DNA from: Onthophagus taurus
Lineage: Eukaryota > Arthropoda > Insecta > Coleoptera > Scarabaeidae
Assembly (NCBI RefSeq): GCF_036711975.1
Contig: NC_091973.1
Coordinates: 7,068,001-7,132,000, forward strand
Length of the DNA stretch: 64,000 nucleotides
Reading direction: 5' to 3'
Part shown: in pieces, positions 45,401 to 56,559 of the stretch
How positions within the stretch are numbered: the first letter of the stretch is position 1
Layout: each line of letters opens with the position of its first letter
Made by a program: the position numbers and the translations under genes
The notes under the pieces: generated by a model
Seen by the model: only the letters and a program-made list of their open reading frames with translations
Database searches by the model: none
Told to the model about the DNA's origin: nothing

Positions 45401-48400
45401 ACTATTTTTATACCACATCCAAAAATATAATATTTTAGCTTCAACTTGTGATATAAATCGTTTCGTAACTCAAAAAAATGAAGTTAATACGATTTTTTTT
45501 AATTTTGACATTTTCGAATTTAACCTAATTCAAGTTAATTCATTTTGAAGAACTTTTCCCTACAAACTTTTATTATTAACATATTAATTTTTAAATCATA
45601 TCATGAAATATCATCCTTTATCTTCAATTTGTGATATAAATCACTTCTTAATTCCAACAAATAAAGTCAAGGTGATTTTTTTAATTTTGGCATGTTCGAG
45701 ATTATTTTTTTTTAACTTTTTTTACAAAATTTTTATTATTAACACAACTATTTTTATACCACATCCAAAAATATAATATTTTAGCTTTAACTTGTGATAT
45801 AAATCGTTTCGGAACTCAAAAAAATGAAGTTAATACGATTTTTTTTTTAATTTTGACGTTTTCGAATTTAACCTAATTCAGGTTAATTCATTTTGAAGAA
45901 CTTTTCTCGACAAACTTTTATTATTAACATATTAATTTTTAAATCATATCATGAAATATCATCCTTTATCTTTAATTTGTGATATAAATCACTTTTTAAT
46001 TCCAACAAATAAAGTCTAGGCGATTTTTTTAATTTTGGCATGTTCGAGATTATTTTTTTTTAAATTTTTCTACAAATTTTTATTATTAATACAACTATTT
46101 TTATACCACATCCAAAAATATAATATTTCAGCTTCAACTAGTGATATAAATCGTTTCGTAACTCAAAAAAATGAAGTTAATACGATTTTCTTTTAATTTT
46201 GACGTTTTCGAATTTAACCTAATTCAAATTAATTCATTTTGAAGAAGTTTTCTCTACAAACTTTTATTATTAACATATCAATTTTTAAATCATATCATGA
46301 AATATCATCCTTTATCTTTAATTTGTGATATAAATCACTTCTTAATTTCAACAAATAAAGTCAAGGCGATTTTTTTAACTTTGGCATGTTCGAGATTATT
46401 TTTTTTTAACTTTTTCTACAAATTTTTATTATTAACACAACTATTTTTATACCACATCCGAAAATATAATATTTTAGCTTCAACTTGTGATATAAATCGT
46501 TTTGTAACTCAAAAGAATGAAGTTAATACGATTTTTTTTTAATTTTGACGTTTTCAAATTTAACCTAATTCAAGTTAATTCATTTTGAAGAAGTTTTCTC
46601 TACAAACTTTTATTATTAACATGTCAATTTTTAAATCATATCATGAAATATCATCCTTTATCTTCAATTTGTGATATAAATCACTTCTTAATTCCAACAA
46701 ATAAAGTCAAGGCGATTTTTTTAATTTTGGCATGTTCGAGATTATTTTTTTTTAACTTTTTCTACAAATTTTTATTATTAACACAACTATTTTTATACCA
46801 CATCCAAAAATATAATATTTTAGCTTCAACTTGTGATATAAATCGTTGCGTAACTCCAAAAAATAAAGTTTATACGATTTTTTTTAATTTTAACGATTTC
46901 GAATATAACCTAATTCATTTTGAGGAACTTTTCTCTACAAACTTTTGTTATTAACATATCAATTTTTAAATCATATCATGAAATATTATCCTTTATCTTC
47001 AATTTATGATATAAATCACTTCTTAATTCCAACAAATAAAGTCAAGGCGTTTTTTTTAATTTTTGCATGATCGAGATTATTTTTTTTTAACTTTTTCTAC
47101 AAATTTTTATTATTAATACAACTATTTTTATACAACATCCAAAAATATAATATTTTAGCTTCAACTTGTGATATAAATCGTTTCGTAACTCAAAAAAATG
47201 AAGTTAATACGATTTTTTTTAATTTTGACGTTTTCGAATTTAACCTAATTCAAGTTAATTCATTTTGAACAACTTTTCTCGACAAACTTTTATTATTAAC
47301 ATATTAATTTTTAAATCATATCATGAAATATCATCCTTTATCTTCAATTTGTGATATAAATCACTTCTTAATTCCAACAAATAAAGACAAGACGATTTTT
47401 TTTAATTTTGGCATGTTCGAAATTATTTTTTTTTAACTTTTTCTACAAATTTTTATTATTAACACAACTATTTTTATACCACATCCAAAAATATAATATT
47501 TTAGCTTCAACTTGTGATATAAATCGTTTCGTAATTCTAAAAAATAAAGTTAATACGATTTTTTTTAATTTTGACGTTTTCGAACAACCTAATTCAAGTT
47601 AATTCATTTTGAAGAACTTTTCTCTACAAACTTTTATTATTAACATATCAATTTTTAAATCATATCATGAAATATCATCCTTTATCTTCAATTTGTGATA
47701 TAAATCACTTCTTAATTCCAACAAATAAAGTCAAGGCGATTTTTTTAATTTTGGCATGTTCGAGATTATTTTTTTTTAACTTTTTCTACAAATTTTTATT
47801 ATTAATACAACTATTTTTATACCACATCCAAAAATATAATATTTTAGCTTCAACTTGTGATATAAATCGTTTCGTAACTTAAAAAAATGAAGTTAATACG
47901 ATTTTTTTTTAATTTTGACGTTTTCGAATTTAACCTAATTAAAGTGAATTCATTTTGAACAACTTTTTTCGACAAACTTTTATTATTAACATATTAATTT
48001 TTAAATCATATCATGAAATATCATCCTTTATCTTTAATTTGTGATATAAATCACTTTTTAATTCCAACAAATAAAGTCTAGGCGATTTTTTTAATTTTGG
48101 CATGTTCGAGATTATTTTTTTTTAACTTTTTCTACAAATTTTTATTATTAACACAACTATTTTTATACCACATCCAAAAATATAATATTTTAGCTTCAAC
48201 TTGTGATATAAATCGTTTCGTAACTCAAAAAAATGAAGTTAATACGATTTTTTTTAATTTTGACATTTTCGAATTTAACCTAATTCAAGTTAATTCATTT
48301 TGAAGAACTTTTCCCTACAAACTTTTATTATTAACATATTAATTTTTAAATCATATCATGAAATATCATCCTTTATCTTCAATTTGTGATATAAATCACT

Positions 48401-51400
48401 TCTTAATTCCAACAAATAAAGTCAAGGTGATTTTTTTAATTTTGGCATGTTCGAATTATTTTTTTTTAACTTTTTTTACAAAATTTTTATTATTAACACA
48501 ACTATTTTTATACCACATCCAAAAATATAATATTTTAGCTTCAACTTGTGATATAAATCGTTTCGTAACTCAAAAAAATGAAGTTAATACGATTTTTTTT
48601 AATTTTGACATTTTCGAATTTAACCTAATTCAAGTTAATTCATTTTGAAGAACTTTTCCCTACAAACTTTTATTATTAACATATTAATTTTTAAATCATA
48701 TCATGAAATATCATCCTTTATCTTCAATTTGTGATATAAATCACTTCTTAATTCCAACAAATAAAGTCAAGGTGATTTTTTTAATTTTGGCATGTTCGAG
48801 ATTATTTTTTTTTAACTTTTTCTACAAATTTTTATTATTAATACAACTATTTTTATACCACATCCAAAAATATAATATTTTAGCTTCAACTTGTGATATA
48901 AATCGTTTCGTAACTTAAAAAAATGAAGTTAATACGATTTTTTTTTAATTTTGACGTTTTCGAATTTAACCTAATTAAAGTGAATTCATTTTGAACAACT
49001 TTTTTCGACAAACTTTTATTATTAACATATTAATTTTTAAATCATATCATGAAATATCATCCTTTATCTTTAATTTGTGATATAAATCACTTTTTAATTC
49101 CAACAAATAAAGTCTAGGCGATTTTTTTAATTTTGGCATGTTCGAGATTATTTTTTTTTAACTTTTTCTACAAATTTTTATTATTAACACAACTATTTTT
49201 ATACCACATCCAAAAATATAATATTTTAGCTTCAACTTGTGATATAAATCGTTTCGTAACTCAAAAAAATGAAGTTAATACGATTTTTTTTAATTTTGAC
49301 ATTTTCGAATTTAACCTAATTCAAGTTAATTCATTTTGAAGAACTTTTCCCTACAAACTTTTATTATTAACATATTAATTTTTAAATCATATCATGAAAT
49401 ATCATCCTTTATCTTCAATTTGTGATATAAATCACTTCTTAATTCCAACAAATAAAGTCAAGGTGATTTTTTTAATTTTGGCATGTTCGAATTATTTTTT
49501 TTTAACTTTTTTTACAAAATTTTTATTATTAACACAACTATTTTTATACCACATCCAAAAATATAATATTCTAGCTTTAACTTGTGATATAAATCGTTTC
49601 GGAACTCAAAAAAATGAAGTTAATACGATTTTTTTTTTAATTTTGACGTTTTCGAATTTAACCTAATTCAGGTTAATTCATTTTGAAGAACTTTTCTCGA
49701 CAAACTTTTATTATTAACATATTAATTTTTAAATCATATCATGAAATATCATCCTTTATCTTCAATTTCTGATATAAATCACTTCTTAATTCCAAAAAAT
49801 AAAGTCAAGGCGATTTTTTTAATTTTGGCATGTTCGAGATTATTTTTTTTTAACTTTTTCTACAAATTTTTATTATTAACACAACTATTTTTATACCACA
49901 TCCAAAAATATAATATTTTAGCTTCAACTTGTGATATAAACCGTTTCGTAACTCAAAAAAATTAAGTTAATGCGATTTTCTTTTAATTTTGACGTTTTCG
50001 AATTTAACCTAATTCAAGTTAATTCATTTTGAAGAACTTTTCTCTACAAACTTTTATTATTAACATATCAATTTTTAAATCATATCATGAAATATCATCC
50101 TTTATCTTCAATTTGTGATATAAATCACTTCTTAATTCCAACAAATAAAGCCAAGGCGATTTTTTTAATTTTGGCATGTTCGGGATTATTTTCTTTTTAA
50201 CTTTTTCTATAAATATTTATTATTAACACAACTATTTTTATACCACATCCAAAAATATAATATTTTAGCTTCAACTTGTGATATAAATCGTTTCGTGACT
50301 TCAAAAAATAAATTTAATACGATTTTCTTAAATTTTGAAGTTTTCGAATTTAACCTAATTAAAGTTAATTCATTTTGAAGAACTTTTCTCCACAAACTTT
50401 TATTATTAACATATCAATTTTTAAATCATATCATGAAATATCATCCTTTATCTTCAATTTGTGATATAAATCACTTCTTGATTCCAACAAATAAAGTCAA
50501 GACGATTTTTTTAATTTTGGCATGTTCGAGATTATTTTTTTTTAACTTTTTCTACAAATTTTTATTATTAACACAACTATTTTTATACCACATCCAAAAA
50601 TATAACATTTTAGCTTCAACTTGTGATATAAATCGTTTCGTAACTCAAAAAAATTAAGTTAATACGATTTTTTTTTATTTTGACGTTTTCGAATTTAACC
50701 TAATTCAAGTTAATTCGTTTTGAAGATGTTTTCTCTACAAACTTTTATTATTAACATATCAATTTTTAAATCATATCATGAAATATCATCCTTTATCTTT
50801 AATTTGTGATATAAATCACTTCTTAATTCCAACAAATAAAGTCAAGGCGATTTTTTTAATTTTTGCATGTTTGAGATTATTTTTTTTAACTTTTTTTACA
50901 AATTTTTATTATTAACACAACTATTTTTATACCACATCCAAAAATATAATATTTTAGCTTCAACTTGTGATATAAATCGTAACGTAACTCCAAAAAATAA
51001 AGTTAATACGATTTTTTTTTAATTTTGACGTTTTCGAATTTAACCTAATTCAAGTTAATTCATTTTGAAAAAGTTTTCTCTACAAACTTTTATCATTAAC
51101 ATATCAATTTTTAAATCATATTATAAAATACCATCCTTTATCTTCAATTTGTGATATAAATCACTTCTTAATTCCAACAAATAAAGTCAAGGCGATTTTT
51201 TTAATTTTTGCATGTTCGAGATTATTTTTTTTTAACTTTTTCTACAAATTTTTATTATTAAACAAACTATTTTTATACCACATTCTACAATATAATATTT
51301 TAGCTTCAACTTGTGATATAAATCGTTTCGTAACTCAAAAAAATGAAGTTAATACGATTTTTTTTTAATTTTGACGTTTTCGAATTTAACCTAATTTAAG

Positions 51401-53241
51401 TTAATTCATTTTGAAGAACTTTTATCTACAAACTTTTATTATTAACATATTAATTTTTAAATCATATCATGAAATATCATCCTGTAACTTCAATTTGTGA
51501 TATAAATCACTTCTTAATTCCAACAAATAAAGTCAAGACGATTTTTTTTAATTTTGGCATGTTCGAGATTATTTTTTTTTAACTTTTTCTACAAATTTTT
51601 ATTATTAACACAACTATTTTTATACCACATCCAAAAATATAATATTTTAGCTTCAACTTGTGATATAAATCGTTTCGTAACTCAAAAAAATGAAGTTAAT
51701 ACGATTTTTTTTAATTTTATCGTTTTCGAATTTAACCTAATTTAAGTTAATTCATTTTGAAGAAGTTTTCTCTACAAACTTTTATTATTAACATATCAAT
51801 TTTTAAATTATATCATGAAATATCATCGTTTATCTTCAATTTGTGATATAAATCACTTCTTAATTCCAACAAATAAAATCAAGGCGATTTTTTTTAATTT
51901 TGGCATGTTCGAGATTATTTTTTTTAAATTTTTTCTACAAATTTTTATTATTAACACAACTATTTTTATACCACATCCAAAAATATAATATTTTAGCTTC
52001 AACTTGTGATATAAATCGTTTCGTAACTTAAAAAAATGAAGTTAATACGATTTTTTTAAAATTTTGTCGTTTTCGAATTTATCCTAATTCAAGTTAATTC
52101 ATTTTGAACAACTTTTCTCGACAAACTTTTATTATTAACATATTAATTTTTAAATCATATCATGAAATATCATCCTTTATCTTCAATTTGTGATATAAAT
52201 CACTTCTTAATTCCAACAAATACGCAAATCGCGTTTTATAAAATAAATGCTGTGAATGATAATTAATTAACACCCTATAAGATCGGACAGCTAAAATCGA
52301 ACACGCTGTATAATGAAGTGGTTATGTTTAGTCGTACTTAATGAAACAGTGGGCGGCTGTTAAGATGTGTTTATCAGTTATCAACGCACCACCGCAGAAT
52401 TGTTCTTCTGGTTTATGTTGTTCGTATAAAACAGCAATCCAAGGCCAACGTTTTAAAGTTTGGGGTGATTTTGATGTGGATCCCGCCATTGATGGTAATC
52501 CGCAACCTAATATGATTTTTTTTTAATCTTAAAAATCAAAGAAAGAAAAATTTGTTTATTAACCTGAATTTTTATCATCGTCATCATAATCAGTTCCCGA
52601 TGCTGGCAAATCTTTTATGACTAAGGAACCTTGAGCAGTTGCTAAAAGAATATCATCTGGGCAACAGACCCCAATATGTCTAAAAATGATAAATTCAAAA
52701 ATTTTTGACCGCATAAACAAGAATGTTTAAAAATTGATAAGATATTTAATGAGATTACTATAAATCAGCTGGATGAAACATCTGTGTTTTTAACTACCGA
52801 CAAAGAAGACCTTCAACGCGACCTTTTGCGGAGAAAACAAATTGATAGTTGTAAGAAAATGTTAAGTTGAAACAAAAACAGTTTTATCAATTCATGCGCA
52901 TTAAAATTAAATTATTTTCTTACGTTTTAGCGATTACGCAAAGATAATCTAAGACGTTTTTGGACATGGCCGTAACGTCTGTTTGACAATAAATAGCGTG
53001 TTTGCAATGGCCTTGTATATCGCCGGGTCCAACGCATTCTTGGTATCTTCGGTTCAACTAGAAAACAATTCACTTTTACATAATGAGTAAATTATAATGT
53101 ATACTTCACCTTAAAGCTTCTGCTCAATCCTATGTAGCGTTTGTATCGTTGCAAAGAGATTTTTGGTTTCATACATTTTGAATAGTTTAAGTGTCCAAAT
53201 AAAGAAATTAATAAAAAATTAAAGAAAATTAGTTTATTCAT
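42438..53241 (-). CDS. Clip-domain trypsin-like serine protease
   Basis: Six exons on the minus strand: 53241-53110, 53057-52924, 52679-52564, 52506-52338, 43062-42657 and 42602-42438. All phases agree; 373 residues. A signal peptide ([16 protein letters not shown]...) is followed by a clip domain ([18 protein letters not shown] ... [15 protein letters not shown]). The catalytic triad is complete: TAAHC (His), ENDLAIVRL (Asp) and GDSGSP (Ser). The DSCK before GDSG puts Asp at the S1 pocket, so trypsin-like cleavage is expected. In insects such secreted enzymes act in melanisation, Toll or clotting cascades. Two oddities: the usual R-IVGG activation site is not recognisable ([15 protein letters not shown] precedes WPWIAVLY), and the linker contains [10 protein letters not shown]. 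Intron 4 (9.3 kb) holds the S2 array inside MITE ends. The pathway role is inference. Confidence 0.88.
43094..43130. mobile_element. Short mariner-type end fragment
   Basis: ACAGTGTGTTTCATTTTAGT and a few following bases look like the terminus of a mariner-like element inserted directly beside the MITE end at 43131. No matching opposite end was found nearby. Confidence 0.4.
43131..52277. mobile_element. MITE ends enclosing a 9-kb satellite S2 array
   Basis: The left half, 43131-43198, reads TACAGTGTGTTTATTAATTA, then TCGTACCCGTCGTCATCAAT and GCAAGTATGCAACCAATATC, as in the complete MITE. The right half, about 52219-52275, reads AATACGCAAATCGCG and then AATGATAATTAATTAACACC. Between CAGTATTTGG and AATACGCAAATCGCG lie about 26 S2 dimers. 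The whole is 9.1 kb within intron 4 of the clip protease. Confidence 0.75.
43200..52220. repeat. Satellite S2 array with a roughly 1036-bp higher-order repeat
   Basis: About 26 dimers of 345-346 bp. In 47660-49740 a block of three dimers (about 1036 bp) is repeated with rare variants in step: GTAACTTAAAAAAATGAAG at 47875 and 48911, GTGAATTCATTTTGAAC at 47944 and 48980, and the shortened CATGTTCGAATTATTTT at 48447 and 49483. Another shared variant set (TTTCGGAACTC, CAGGTTAATTC, CTCGACAAAC) links 45800-45910 with 49590-49700. This variant family differs slightly from the 34940-40025 array (TTCGAATTTAACC instead of TTCGAACATAACC). Confidence 0.93.
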
Positions 53242-54225
53242 CGTAGCTTTAAAGCAACGCGATTACTAATTTGAAAAAAAATTGGAGTTCAGTTTTGAAC
53301 AGGATGAAAGAATTTCCGGAGTGGATGATAATTTTTTATCTATTTTAGTGTTTTGTCGAATAAAATTTTATAAAATGGCGTGGGATGAATGAGAAAGCCA
53401 ATTTCTCTTTTCAAGTTTCGCTTGGGTTGGGTGTTATACGAAATACGAAATAAGTATACATATTTATATATATTTTTATTATTGAGATAAATAAATGAGT
53501 AAATAAATAAATAAATAAACAATCAGTCTAGTTGGCGCCAAGAGTTCGAAAACGTACAATCTAACTTGCATATGCATGCCATTAGGCGAGCAAATTAGCA
53601 TGCGCCCACATTCGCGTTAGCATGTGGCTTTTTATCGCACCATTCCCCAACTTAAACGCAACCTGTTTACAAAACTTTGTATTGGAAATTTATCGGAAAC
53701 GGCCGCTTTCTTTAAAATTATCACGAAAACTAATAATAATTAAAATTTGAGGTCTCAAAGAATTTTCTTTGACTATAAATACTTACGTTAATAATAAATA
53801 GTAATCGTACGTATACGGGCACGTAGTATAATAGGTGTTTTAAAACGAGTTGAAAACCTACGTACCACCTACTAACGAGACATACAGGTGCGGTTAAGCC
53901 GCTTTTAAAAATTTCCTCTTCGCACCACAAGAACAACTTGGATTACTAGAAAACAAGAGGACAAAATAACTTCTCCCGGCCGCATTATTATCTTTAATTT
54001 TACTTCGCCATTTTAATATTGCCTTTAATTTAAACCATTTGAGATAAGTACTCTTCCTCAATTTAAATTCATTAATCCAAACTTCCATGAATATATATAT
54101 ATATATAGACATATTTTAGAATTTTTTTTAATAATTCTTTTCTGGAAATTTCAATAATAAAATCTGATTTGACAGTATTTCAACTACAAAATAGGACTCT
54201 GCCCTTTTGTTTACAAATTAATTCC
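53242..54225. other. Upstream region of the clip protease
   Basis: Contains the protease promoter somewhere near 53245-53340 (no clear TATA). A simple AAATA/TAAA repeat lies at 53488-53520. The GC-richer stretch at 53525-53660 has a GCATATGCATGC palindrome and repeated TTAGCATG/GCATGTGG words. No further gene is supported; two short minus ORFs (53936-53730 and 54112-53894) show no domain. Confidence 0.3.
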
Positions 54226-54229
54226 AACA

Positions 54230-56255
54230 ATTAATTCTTAATTCCAACAATTAAAGTGAAGGCGATTTTTTAAATTCTAAAAATATTTATTATTAATACA
54301 ATTATTTTTATACCACATCCAAAAGTATAATATTTTAGCTTCAACTTGTGATATAAATCGTTTCGTAACTCAAAAAAATGAAATTAATACGATTTTTTTT
54401 AATTTTGACGTTTTCGAACATACCCTAATTCAAATTAATTCATTTTGAAGAACTTTTCTCTGCAAACTTTTATTATTAACATATTAATTTTTAAATCATA
54501 TCATGAAATATCATCCTTTATCTTCAATTTGTGAAATAAATCACTTCTTAATTCGAACAAATAAATTCAAGACGATTTTTTTAATTTTGGCATATTCGAG
54601 ATTTTTTTCTTTTAACTTTTTCTACAAATTTTTATTATTAACACAACTATTTTTATACCACATCCAAAAATATATTATTTTAGCTTCAACTTGTGATATA
54701 AATCGTTCCATAACTGAAAAAAATGAAGTTAATAAAATTTTTTTTAATTTTGACGTTTTCGAACATAACCTAATTCAAGTTAATTCATTTTCAAGAACTT
54801 TTCTCTACAAACTTTTATTATTAACACATCAATTTTTAAATCATATCACGAAATATCATCCTTTATCTTCAATTTGTGATATAAATCACTTCTATATTCG
54901 TACAAATAAATTCAAGACGATTTTTTTAATTTTGGCATGTTCGAGATTATTTTTTTTTATCTTTTTCTACAAATTTTTATTATTAATACAATTATTTTTA
55001 TCCCACATCCAAAAATATAATATTTTAGCTTCAACTTGTGATATAAATCGTTTCGTAACTCAAAAAAAATGAAGTTAATACGATTTTTTTAAATTTTGAC
55101 GTTTTCGAATTTAACCTAATTCAAATTAATTTATTTTAAAGAACTTTTCTCCACAAACTTTTATTATTAACATATCAATTTTTAAATCATATCATGAAAT
55201 ATCATCCTTGATCTTCAATTTGTGATATAAATCACTTCTTAATTCCAACAAATAAAGTCAAGGCGATTTTTTTAATTTTGGCATGTTCGAGATTATTTTT
55301 TTTTAACTTTTTCTACAAATTTTTATTATTAATACAACTATTTTTATACCACATCCAAAAATATAATATTTTAGCTTCAACTTGTGATATAAATCGTTCC
55401 ATAACTCAAAAAAATTAAGTTAATACGGTTTTTTTTTAATTTTGTCGTTTTCGAACATAACCTAATTCAAATTAATTCATTTTGAAGAACTTTTCTCCAC
55501 AAACTTTTATTATTAACATATCAATTTTTAAATCATATCATGCAATATCATCCTTTATCTTCAATTTATGATATAAATCACTTCTTAATTCGAACAAATA
55601 AATTCAAGACGATTTTTTTAATTTTGGCATATTCGAGATTTTTTTCTTTTAACTTTTTCTACAAATTTTTATTATTAACACAACTATTTTTATACCACAT
55701 CCAAAAATATATTATTTTAGCTTCAACTTGTGATATAAATCGTTCCATAACTCAAAAAAATGAAGTTAATAAAATTTTTTTTAATTTTGACGTTTTCGAA
55801 CATAACCTAATTCAAGTTAATTCATTTTCAAAAACTTTTCTCTACAAACTTTTATTATTAACACATCAATTTTTAAATCATATCAGGAAATATCATCCTT
55901 TATCTTCAATTTGTGATATAAATCACTTCTATATTCGTACAAATAAATTCAAGGCGATTTTTTTAATTTTGGCATATTCGAGATTATTTTTTTTTAACTT
56001 TTTCTACAAATTTTTATTATTAACACAACTATTTTTATACCACATCCAAAAATATACTATTGTAGCTTAAACTTGTGATATAAATCGTTTCGTAACTCAA
56101 AAAAATGAAGTTAATACGATTTTTTTTAATTTGGACGTTTTCGAACATAACCTAATTCAAATTAATTCATTTTGAAGAACTCTTCTCTACAAACTTTTAT
56201 TATTAACATATCAATTTTTAAATCATATCATGAAATACCATCCTTTATATTCAAT
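54230..56255. repeat. Satellite S2 array, third copy
   Basis: About six dimers of 346 bp. The two dimer pairs around 54500-55170 and 55540-56200 are near-duplicates of one another (both have GGCATATTCGAGATTTTTTTC and CTATATTCGTACAAATAAAT), giving a block period of about 1037 bp. The array ends abruptly in a mariner-type transposase fragment. Confidence 0.93.
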
Positions 56256-56283
56256 TTGACTCAAATTCCCAAAAGCGCATAAA

Positions 56284-56511
56284 GCCAAGACAATTTATGT
56301 TCAACAAGATATTGCAAAACCGCATTCTTATGAAAACGATGCAGAATTGCTGGCCGAAGGATCAAGAGATGGATGGTGTATTAAATTCAAATCACAGCCA
56401 CCGAATACTCCTGATTTGAATGTTTTAGACGTTGGCTTCTTCTATGCTATTCAGTCTTTGCAGCACCAAACATCGCCAAAAACTATGTGTATAAAAGTGA
56501 ATTGTGTTTAA
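56284..56511 (+). pseudogene. Fragment of a mariner-superfamily transposase
   Basis: One open frame of 75 codons ending in TAA. It contains IYVQQDIAKPH (second catalytic Asp region) and QPPNTPDLNVLDVGFFYAIQ (third acidic region), typical of the Tc1/mariner DDE domain, particularly the mariner type with 'NSPDLNVLDLGFF'. The N-terminal two thirds are missing and replaced by satellite S2, so this is a dead 3' remnant. Confidence 0.75.
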
Positions 56512-56559
56512 TATTAATATATGTTTAAATTAAGTTACAAATTAAATTACTAATTTTAG

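Noticed and set aside
43529-52220. Many plus-strand ORFs of 60-100 codons with the same hydrophobic Phe/Leu-rich peptide
   Set aside because: They recur once per S2 dimer and shift frame because 345-346 bp is not a multiple of three. The composition is just translated AT-rich satellite, and start contexts and ends vary.
54503-56070. Two longer ORFs (189 and 176 codons) in satellite S2
   Set aside because: They span a dimer boundary only because local indels keep the frame open. Their sequence is the same satellite peptide repeated, with no domain or codon signal.
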